Assembly: GCF_009720525.1 (NCBI RefSeq)
Contig: NZ_CP043930.1
Location: 6,956,001-7,020,000 of the forward strand
Origin: Gimesia benthica
GTDB lineage: Bacteria > Planctomycetota > Planctomycetia > Planctomycetales > Planctomycetaceae
Direction: 5' to 3'
Length of the DNA: 64,000 nt
In this document: in pieces, positions 19,701 through 26,700 of the stretch
Layout of the letters: the number at the start of each line of letters is the position of its first letter
Position numbering within the stretch: position 1 is the first letter of the stretch
Program-made: the position numbers and the translations under genes
Notes under the pieces: model-generated
What the model was told of the DNA's origin: nothing
Databases searched by the model: none
The model's input: only the letters and a program-made list of their open reading frames with translations

Positions 19701-20069
19701 GGTCATAACGGAATCTTGCGGTAAATGAATTGGCTCTAATGGAGCCTGTAACTCAGGAAACCCCTTACTGTCCCCAGTTTCAGTTGGTCGCGGACTCGAG
19801 ACTTCAGTAGCGGGAGTGCTGTCTGTGACAGCGACATCATTGATCTCCCAGGCAGGAAGCAGGGCATAGCTGGTCGCACCCAGATGATGGGCAGCCAGGG
19901 ATGCCAGCGGGCAGACGAGTATCGCCAGCAGAGTGACACACAGGATCACAGACTGAACAACCGGCTTCTGTCGACCACAGAACCGCATGGCCAGATAACC
20001 GGTCATTATCAGCAGAGTGGACTGCAGGAGCACCAGCACAGCAAAATAAGCGACCGTGGTCTTAATCAT
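16719..20069 (-). CDS. M56 (BlaR1-like) metallopeptidase with carboxypeptidase-regulatory repeats
   Basis: A 1116-residue membrane protein. The first 380 residues are a BlaR1-type sensor protease: helices at about 5-30 and 35-60, another near 155-185, zinc motif HELAH at 256-260 and the downstream LADDICDDYV block, then a helix near 370. The remaining 730 residues are extracytoplasmic and hold at least four carboxypeptidase-regulatory/transthyretin-like units, recognisable by GxVVxxxGQPVPxA and TDxxGRFxxxGL patterns (starting near residues 425, 555, 690 and 1020). These would act as sensing or anchoring modules. GGAGGACG precedes the ATG. It lies 35 bases after its BlaI partner, so they form an operon. 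Confidence 0.88.
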   Translation of the reverse strand: MIKTTVAYFAVLVLLQSTLLIMTGYLAMRFCGRQKPVVQSVILCVTLLAILVCPLASLAAHHLGATSYALLPAWEINDVAVTDSTPATEVSSPRPTETGDSKGFPELQAPLEPIHLPQDSVMTGKVPAAGDISSIAADNATVSTIVIENQPTEFSLKALIAWSITLIWLSGTFVLLTKLLRAYWGMTRVVRNSLPAEAPLQNLCRETAERLGQRPPKVRLSPAVHAPCLTGIRKPLILLPVQKDLSDAVLRDIFLHELAHLARRDCLYFLLARLATAVLFFQPLVWWLSRRLEQLADDICDDYVIHYGSGRKHYANTLVDFAERLPASPMTPQTGLAIVSQRSALSRRVLRILDSTRVLTLRLPMKWVALILLLGVSATTSAALLVNARAEGSVEKEDARPQTDDVLAAAMKSQPAKQKQENENTGLHLRGNVVSPAGQPVPHASIGYVSTGWDQRQRIRLATTDARGIFNIMIPTTDPRYAALHNDSMLVALANGYGPVIESVYQFDATGEMRKSVLKKIDNFQYSPEQRNQIRQRVLNAKSTFQLVADDTPLTGRVVNIEGQPVPGAKVEVVRLKYSESGKLDEWEQATQKAGIDHFHLMPLLTGSLGNDVGGATLEYLPTVITDQDGRFTFQGLGDERLVRLLISGPGIAASEVYARTRPGNRIEVPKSVSGYSKENIVYHPCDFTHIAGPSVPVTGVVRDAKTGQPLSGVKLRSYHLTGRRVIHQSEGLTHTVTDDQGRYRLEGLPLGNNEIIFLPPPDQPYLLYQFKTELKAGSPAFQRDVGLVRGVWAEGRAFDKAIGEPVRGGRIDYAPLKGNPFAELIKESFGLLPNYFRLKEDGTYRIPVLPGPGVIAVLADDFRKYQRGRGAVNLIDTTQGINVLKTTPSALVAFNYHFLAEVNPAEDAESVQVDLPFDAGRTLKIKVVQQNGQPVSFGKYTGMLEDFPTWYRFTDGQLEIRGFRPDRPRRVQVFDPKSGQVSFYVIDEKDPRDLKITLEPGAEVTGRLVDEFGKPKANFMFSDVYESPAETPNFALLPPNPEQTSGGSAKHQTDTNGRFRIKGLVPGKKYRVYARELRQNSTAIHLGDLTGEKPLQPGEVRDLGDISIKRASKTE

Positions 20070-20104
20070 GACTCGTCCTCCTGCCCGTAGTGAATGCTCC
20101 GTGA

Positions 20105-20470
20105 TTACTCGTCGTTGATCAGCTTCCGCAGCTGTTGCAATTCCGATTTGGGGATTTTTTCGTTCTCCAGCAGATAGGCAACCAGTCCGGCTGCGGAACC
20201 ATCGAAAATATCATTGATCAGTCCACGCGTAGCCTCCCGCGTGACTTTGTCTTCCTTGATCAGCGGGTAAAACACAAACGTACGATCCTCGACGTCGTGG
20301 GCTACAGCTTGTTTGGCCTCCAGCTGACGCAACAGTGTCTGAACCGTACTGTGAGCAATGTTTGAATGCTGGTTGAGGGCGTCTGTAATCTCACGCGCAT
20401 TGACGCGGCCTCGATCCCAAAGGACCTGCATGATCTGCAGCTGGACCCGACCCAATTGGCTGGCGTTCAT
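20105..20470 (-). CDS. BlaI/MecI/CopY family transcriptional repressor (copy 2)
   Basis: A 121-residue winged-helix repressor with the pattern LGRVQLQIMQVLWDRG, VNAREITDAL and AHSTVQTLLRQLEAK. A C-terminal dimerisation region ends LLENEKIPKSELQQLRKLI, which is typical of BlaI proteins. The start at 20470 is chosen because AAGGAGAG lies about five bases upstream; a longer frame to 20536 would place its N-terminus across the putative operator. It probably controls itself and the following M56 gene by binding TACT/AGTA dyads upstream. It is clearly diverged from copy 1, so the two pairs probably respond to different signals. Confidence 0.92.
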   Translation of the reverse strand: MNASQLGRVQLQIMQVLWDRGRVNAREITDALNQHSNIAHSTVQTLLRQLEAKQAVAHDVEDRTFVFYPLIKEDKVTREATRGLINDIFDGSAAGLVAYLLENEKIPKSELQQLRKLINDE

Positions 20471-20494
20471 CCGTCTCTCCTTGTCTGGATGGTC

Positions 20495-20521
20495 ATTTAC
20501 TAATATCAATTTACTGGAGTA
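20495..20521. promoter_or_regulatory. Candidate BlaI copy 2 operator
   Basis: The dyad TACT-GG-AGTA (20512-20521) and a direct repeat ATTTACT (20495-20501 and 20509-20515) lie 25-51 bases before the repressor start. TACT/AGTA half-sites resemble known BlaI targets. The assignment rests on position and symmetry only. Confidence 0.5.
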
Positions 20522-20759
20522 GAATATGGTTGTCAATTTGAATTTTCAAGGAAATGATGATTTGACGCATGTCTCCCGCTTTCAGTAGCCAGCAGTGATG
20601 TCGATTTTAAAATGCTGGGGGGGAACCGTAGTGCTGCAGTTCCGGATGGGGATCATTAGACAGGATCGGGGCTGGCCTGTTATAGTGAATCGAATGCAAA
20701 TTCCGTCAGTTTGCCGTTGGTCTTCACGCAGCGCTCTTTCAGGAAGGAAGTCATCTCCG

Positions 20760-22325
20760 ATGTATTCAGTATTTTTGCGCCGGTTTCTATTCGCTGTTCT
20801 CTGCTGTATTGTTCTCAGTTCGGTTTCCACGCTCAAAGCAGCAAATCTGAATGCGACGCAACCGCCGAACATTGTCGTTTTTCTCGTGGACGATATGGGA
20901 ATCATGGATACTTCGGTTCCCTTTCTGACCGACGCCGAGGGGAACCCCAAACGGTACCCACTCAACGATTATTACATCACGCCCAACATGGAACGCCTGG
21001 CAAAGCAGGGGATTCGTTTCAATAACTTTTACGCGATGAGTGTCTGCTCGCCGACCCGGATTTCCATTCTGACCGGCCAGAACGCAGCCCGGCATCATGC
21101 GACGAATTGGATCAATCCCCGTAAGAATAATGCGGGGCCCCAGGGACCGCCGGACTGGAACTGGGAAGGTCTCAAAAAGGAAGACGTCACGCTGCCACGC
21201 TTGCTGCAGAAGTCAGGCTATAAGACGATTCATGTCGGCAAAGGCCATTTTGGCGCTGACAACTTCCCCGGAGCGGAACCGCTGAATCTGGGATTCAACG
21301 TCAATATTGCCGGCGCCTCGTTCGGGGCACCGGGCAGTTATTATGCTGAGAAGAAATACGGACTGGGGACCCGCCGGGCACATCACGCCGTTCCCGGTCT
21401 GGATAAATATCATGGCACCGATACCTTCCTGACCGAAGCACTCACGCTGGAAGCGAACGCGGCACTGGCAGAAACGGTCAAGCAGAAGAAGCCGTTCTTC
21501 CTCTACATGGCGCATTACGCCGTGCATGCCCCCTTTGATTCCGATCCCCGCTTTGCAGACCATTACAAGGATTCAGGCAAACCAAAGAATGCACAGGCGT
21601 TTGCCACGTTGATTGAAGGCATGGACAAATCCCTGGGCGACATCATGCAGCAGCTCAATGAACTGGGAGTCGCGGAGAATACAATCATCTTTTTTCTGGG
21701 GGACAACGGTTCCGATGCACCTCTGGGGCATCAACACGAAGTTGCCTGTGCAGCGCCTTTGCGGGGCAAGAAGGGGGCTCACTATGAAGGGGGCATGCGG
21801 GTGCCTTTCATCGCGGCCTGGGCCAAACCGAATCCGGAAAATGCCAATCAGAAGCAGCTCCCCATTCCCGCAAATATGATTCAGGACCAGGTGGCTGCCG
21901 TCTATGATCTGTTTCCCACGATTCTGGATCTGACGCATACCCTGCCGCCCAAAGGTTATGTCATGGATGGAATGCCCCTCAATCAGCTGCTGTTGGGCGA
22001 GCAGGATCATTCTCGTCCGGAAACGTTCCTGATGAACTACCCCCATGCACCTCATCGCAGTGACTACTTTACGGTTTACAGGGACGGCGACTGGAAGGTG
22101 ATCTACCACTATTTCCCCTCCAAACAATCGGAGGGTTCTCACTACCAGCTGTATAATCTGGCAAAGGATCCGTTCGAACAACACAACCTGGCAGAATCGA
22201 ATCCACAGAAGCTCAAGCAGATGATGCAGTCCCTGATCGACAGTCTGCAATCTCATCAGGCACAGTATCCGGTCGAAGCTGCCGGCAGCAGCAAGCCAGT
22301 CAAACCGAAACTGCCTTCAACCTGA
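20760..22325 (+). CDS. Secreted type I sulfatase
   Basis: A 521-residue exported sulfatase that would hydrolyse sulfate esters, probably of a sulfated polysaccharide. A Sec signal (RFLFAVLCCIVLSSVSTLKA) precedes the metal-binding start NIVVFLVDDMG. The activation motif CSPTR sits near residue 95, followed by ILTGQNAARH; its Cys must be converted to formylglycine. The second metal site is visible as FFLGDNGSD, and KGAHYEGGMRVPF is the conserved GxxxEGGxRVP block. The start at 20760 directly begins the signal peptide with AGGAAGGAAG upstream; the frame extends 55 codons further 5' without signal-like sequence. Length is normal. The substrate is unknown. Confidence 0.93.
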   Translation: MYSVFLRRFLFAVLCCIVLSSVSTLKAANLNATQPPNIVVFLVDDMGIMDTSVPFLTDAEGNPKRYPLNDYYITPNMERLAKQGIRFNNFYAMSVCSPTRISILTGQNAARHHATNWINPRKNNAGPQGPPDWNWEGLKKEDVTLPRLLQKSGYKTIHVGKGHFGADNFPGAEPLNLGFNVNIAGASFGAPGSYYAEKKYGLGTRRAHHAVPGLDKYHGTDTFLTEALTLEANAALAETVKQKKPFFLYMAHYAVHAPFDSDPRFADHYKDSGKPKNAQAFATLIEGMDKSLGDIMQQLNELGVAENTIIFFLGDNGSDAPLGHQHEVACAAPLRGKKGAHYEGGMRVPFIAAWAKPNPENANQKQLPIPANMIQDQVAAVYDLFPTILDLTHTLPPKGYVMDGMPLNQLLLGEQDHSRPETFLMNYPHAPHRSDYFTVYRDGDWKVIYHYFPSKQSEGSHYQLYNLAKDPFEQHNLAESNPQKLKQMMQSLIDSLQSHQAQYPVEAAGSSKPVKPKLPST

Positions 22326-22363
22326 AAAAAATCACAGACTGAAAATCAACGACTTCAATCTGT
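22324..22363 (-). terminator. Intrinsic terminator of the SnoaL-like gene
   Basis: On the minus strand, a 10-bp stem (ACAGATTGAA pairing with TTCAGTCTGT, one G-U pair) begins at the last codons of the gene and is followed by GA and seven T. This is a standard Rho-independent terminator. The plus side lacks a T run, so it mainly serves the minus-strand gene. Confidence 0.8.
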
Positions 22364-22750
22364 AACTGGTACCAGCATGTTGGCGTCGCGGGCGATCACC
22401 CATTTGCCATTCTCTTTGTGCAGAATGGACAGTGTGTGGCCGACCCGCTTGATGGGATGTCCGCTTGGTGGAGTCACTTTGACGGCCATCTCAGTCCACA
22501 TGTAGGCCCAGTCGCCCAGGACTTTGATCTCCTGAATTTCGCTGACACCTTCAATCTCCGGAACCGGCTGTTCGGGGTGGGGCTGCGCCGCTTCTTTGTA
22601 GGGCGCTTTCCCTACCATGGGAGGTTCACCCGGGACGAGGAATACGACATCCTCGGCCATCAGTTCCAGTACCTTCTCGGTGTCGCCTGCTTTTGTTGCT
22701 TCCAGCCAGGTGCTGACCAGATCACGAATTTCCTGTTCATCGCTTTGCAT
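22355..22750 (-). CDS. SnoaL-like/SgcJ-EcaC family protein (NTF2 fold)
   Basis: A 131-residue single-domain protein of the NTF2-like superfamily, group SgcJ/EcaC/YybH. The typical N-terminus EIRDLVSTWLEATKAGDTEKVLELMAED is present, then DVVFLVPGEPPMVGK and the C-terminal strand block HTLSILHKENGKWVIARDANM. Such proteins bind small hydrophobic ligands or act as isomerase-like enzymes, but most members have no known reaction. There is no signal peptide. The start may be ATG 22750 or GTG 22753; AAAGGATGG lies upstream. It is followed by its own terminator. Confidence 0.88.
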   Translation of the reverse strand: MQSDEQEIRDLVSTWLEATKAGDTEKVLELMAEDVVFLVPGEPPMVGKAPYKEAAQPHPEQPVPEIEGVSEIQEIKVLGDWAYMWTEMAVKVTPPSGHPIKRVGHTLSILHKENGKWVIARDANMLVPVTD

Positions 22751-22799
22751 CACTTCACCATCCTTTCACATGTCGATCCTGTTGTTCATTCCTTATTGT

Positions 22800-23614
22800 T
22801 CAGGGAAACTCAAAATAGCCGGGTTTAAATTGCTGCATCCACCATTGCAGGGGAGTCAACTCATCGTCCAGATCTTCTGAGTCATTAATAATCTGTCTGA
22901 TTTTATGCAGGTCGAGCGGTTTACCGGTCTCCAGGTTATATTCATCTTCCATGGCCAGCGCTTCTGGGAACCAGCGGATTTCTTCCAGCCACGGGAGTTG
23001 CCAGGCATCCATTTTTTACGATCGCGAAACTGGGAGGCCCAGCCAAAGGCCAGTAGTAGCCAGAAGAAAAACGAAAACAACGCAATAATCACTGCGAAGA
23101 AATAAGCAAACACCAGGAATGCTCCCAGAAGTGAGAACAGTCCCCATAATTCCCAGCGGCGTTTGCGACGCTGCCGTTCCCGGTCTTCGACATACTGCTC
23201 TCGGCATTCGTTGCAGAGTAGCAATGGAAACCAGACTTCTTTCCGGAATTCCTCCGCAGCAGAAGCGACGAGGGCGATGTCACCGGTGATTGTCGGGCGA
23301 ATCCCCCCATCGTTCTTCATATGGCGTTCGATGAGGATATTCAGTTTGACGGGAATCAGAATGTCGGCTTCTCTACTTTCGCAATGATGACAGAGACCGT
23401 CAAACGGAGGCTCTTCTTTTCGGAACGTCATCAGTATCTTCTGCAGCGGTCGCAGGAGTGGGTAATTGTCTCCCGCCGACTGCTGCAGGGTAATTGTATC
23501 AGGAACTCTGACTGTCTTTTGGCAGGCCTCACAACGCTTGTCAGTGCCAGCTTCATGCAGCGCGACGCGAGCCCGCTTCCCGCAGTCACATTCAATATGA
23601 TACTTCTCAGCCAT
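22800..23614 (-). pseudogene. Zinc-ribbon membrane protein, frameshifted at a poly-A run
   Basis: Two overlapping minus-strand frames read as one gene. The first (from 23614) encodes an N-terminal zinc-ribbon-like Cys pattern (C9, C11, C28, C31) and two more CxxC pairs (LCHHCES, LLCNECRE). A basic stretch and two hydrophobic helices (about residues 160-195) follow, ending ...FRDRKK. After a run of six A on the minus strand (complement of 23013-23018) that frame turns into unnatural sequence. The other frame continues with a well-behaved acidic tail (MDAWQLPWLEEIRWFPEAL to the stop at 22800). One extra A, or a -1 shift, joins them as ...RKKMDAWQ, giving about 270 residues. It may be a sequencing error, a true mutation or recoding. 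Function unknown. Confidence 0.7.
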
Positions 23615-23798
23615 CGAAACGGGCTCCCGCCTGCAGTCGGTGAGTCATTGATAGTCTAACGTCTATTATAGCGGGTTCTCAGCAAAGAGAAGAGCAGTCG
23701 TCGGGGGACGCGACGTTCTGTTCTGATAAATGATATTACGAAAATATTCAGAGACGACTCGTGGTTTTAGAGAGCGAAAGCTGTTCTCTCTGCAGTCG

Positions 23799-26700
23799 CT
23801 ACCTGTTACCTGCCTCTGGTTTCCCGTTCGTGACGGACATCAGGAACTTGCGGAGTACTGTGGACGGAACCGCGAACCCGGCTGCTTCGATGTCCCCTTT
23901 TAAGATCACCAGGCCGATCACCTGGCCCCGGTCATCAAACACCGGACCTCCACTGTTGCCCGGGTTCACCGCGGCAGAAATCTGAATCAGCGGCTGATCG
24001 CGGAGCATCCGCTTCGGATTGCTGATGACGCCCGTGGTCAGTGTCTGCGAGAGGATGGTCTCTCCCAGTCCCGGATTCCCAATCACAGTCAGCTGTTCGC
24101 CCGAATCATAGGACGTACGGGAGCTCAAAATGACCGTCGGCAGATCGACTTTTTCCTTCAACTTGAGTAGCGCCAGGTCCTGATCTTCATCCCACAGAAG
24201 GATTGTCGCTTCCACTGATTTAACAGGGCCTTTTCCAGCCTGATACTCGACTATCAGCTTCTCATCCTCCGGGGCGGCATGGGCACAGGTCAGGATATAG
24301 CCTTCGCTCCCCACAACAAAGCCGGTGCCCGAACCGGTTTCAGACTTGATCAGCACCACTGTCGGATTAAATTGCTCAGCGATCTGCCGCGGCGTCTGTT
24401 TATTCGGTTTAGGATCCAGCTTCAGTGCCTGCAGTTCTGACTGCTTGACCGTGGGGACTGGTCGCGGTTTTTCCTCAGCAACAATGATTTTGCGTCCCAC
24501 CTGCCTCAACTCTGTGGGCGTCAATTTGAGAGGCACCGCTCTCAGATAATTTCCCTGGAACGGATTCTGGCAATGGAACAGCAGCGATTTTCCGTCGGGT
24601 GAGAAAGCCAGGTCGGCGACTTTCACATCACCCAGTCCCCGGTCCAGCAGCAGCAGCTTATCCTCGAGAACTTTGCCGGTCTCACGGTCAAACAGCACGG
24701 CTGAATTTCCACCGGGCACCGCAACCATTTTTAAAGTGGGGTGGAATGCCAGCTGCGTACAGACGCCGCGGCCTTTGGTTTCGTAAGCCACCGGATTCTG
24801 TTTGAGCTGCTTCGCATTCCAACCCGCCAGGTTGCGTGAAAGTGAGGGAAAGCCGCCATTCGAGAGATACGTGATCCGATTTCCGTCGGGGGAAAGGCGA
24901 ATGCCATTCCCATTGCCTCCCGCGTTGTCAATATACTGATAGATCACCGGCATTCCTCTCCGCAGTTTGAAGCTGATCAGAAAATCCAGATTACCATACT
25001 GGGGCACTTCCAGCAGACGCCAGCCGGGGTTGATGTGAAACTTCGTACCATTTCGGTAGAGATCCCGGTAGCCGGTATATAGCATTTTCCCAGACGGATC
25101 GACGCAGACCCAAGTTCCCAGAAGTTCATCCGGCGCAATCACCCGGGAAGTGCTTTCATTGACCACCAGTACCCGGTAGCGGGGAACTTCCATACCTGTT
25201 TTGATCGCAACATAGCTGATGTCCAGCTTTGGGTGGACTGCCAGATCGGTCATCTCCAGCACCGGCACGCCGGCTTTGTCCAGGGGAATGCTTTTTTTAA
25301 CGCGGCCGCTCTTCTGATCGATCAGATCCAGTTGAAATCGCCCCTGATCGAGAGCCAGGAAAGTTCCGTCCCGCTCGCCAATAAACTCATAGCGTTCGGG
25401 CATCTCATGGGTTTGAACATCCTTGATGCCATCGCCGGTCATTCGATGGACTTTCTTCCCCTGTAGAACCAGAAGCGACTGATAATCCGGCGTCGGGATC
25501 AGCTTCGCAGGTTCTGGATCGAGGGATAAGCGGGGGAAGTTTTGCAACTTAGCGAGCCCCCCATACATTTTGACCAGATCGCGGGCGACGACTTCGACTT
25601 CCACCCGCTCAAAGGAGACCTTGTCCCCCTGTGTGACCTTGATTTTGAGTTCCTGTTTACCAACCTGTTTCGAACCGGGTTTCCAGGTCACGATATTCTT
25701 TTCAGTCAGGTTCACTCCCTGTGGTGGATTCATCAATTCATAACTGATCTCTGGTAGCGCGGGGAGCTGGTGCGAAAACGATTCTCCTTCGGCAACCAGA
25801 GCCGGAAACTTCAGCGGATTCGGTGCAGTGTTTTTTGCTGCCGGGGCAGAGGAGCCGGGAGCAGGATTTACGGGATTCGGTGTTGCGGTAACCAGACCGG
25901 GAGCCAGGGCCTCTTCAGGAATATCAAATGCGGGGGTTTTCGCTACCAGCATCTGGTTCTTACTCATGTCGAGAACAAACAGATGAGTCTCCTGATTCTC
26001 TGTAAAAGCGATCGGGTGATCCAGCAGATAGTCGCGAATCCGATAGATGCGATGGTAAATGTGGCTGAATTCCTGCAGGGGAAAATCGGCTTTCCGATCC
26101 TTCACTTCTTGCATCACAGCCGTTACCGGATAGACTTTCACCTCATCAGGGGTGAGGACATACAACAATTTACTGTTCCGGTCTGCAACCACCAGATGGT
26201 CCAGTTTATTTTTGACGCTGACCAGAGGTACTCCTCCAAAGACAATATTATTCCCAATCCAGAATGAGCCGGGCCAGACCTGATAGACGTAGGGAGTCTG
26301 AGAGATTCCCCCCTGATAGAGCGGTTGAGCGGGACGGTCGGAGACAAAATCCTCCCAGGCAAAGGCAGAGATCCCTCCGGACGGACTGAGATTAAACGAA
26401 CCCTGCGTGATGACATATTTACCATCGAAGTTACAGGTGGCCAGGGCCGCTTTCATCAGGTGTCGGTCTTTATCAGTTTTGAGATCGAGATGATAAACAT
26501 GACAGTCGCTGTAAGAAGCTTTGGGGCCTTCACCATGACAGGTGACCAGAATTTCATTCTGGAAATGCCGACCCTGGGGCGCACTCAGGTAAACGATGTG
26601 CGGCTTTTCGACAACCAGTTGATTGGTCTGCGCCCATTGGTCTTTGCTGGAGAAGACACTGACCGTTCCCTTTCCGTCATTAGCCACCATCAGTAACGGA

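Noticed and set aside
21573-22256. 227-codon minus-strand frame
   Set aside because: Antisense shadow of the sulfatase; the sulfatase motifs are unambiguous.
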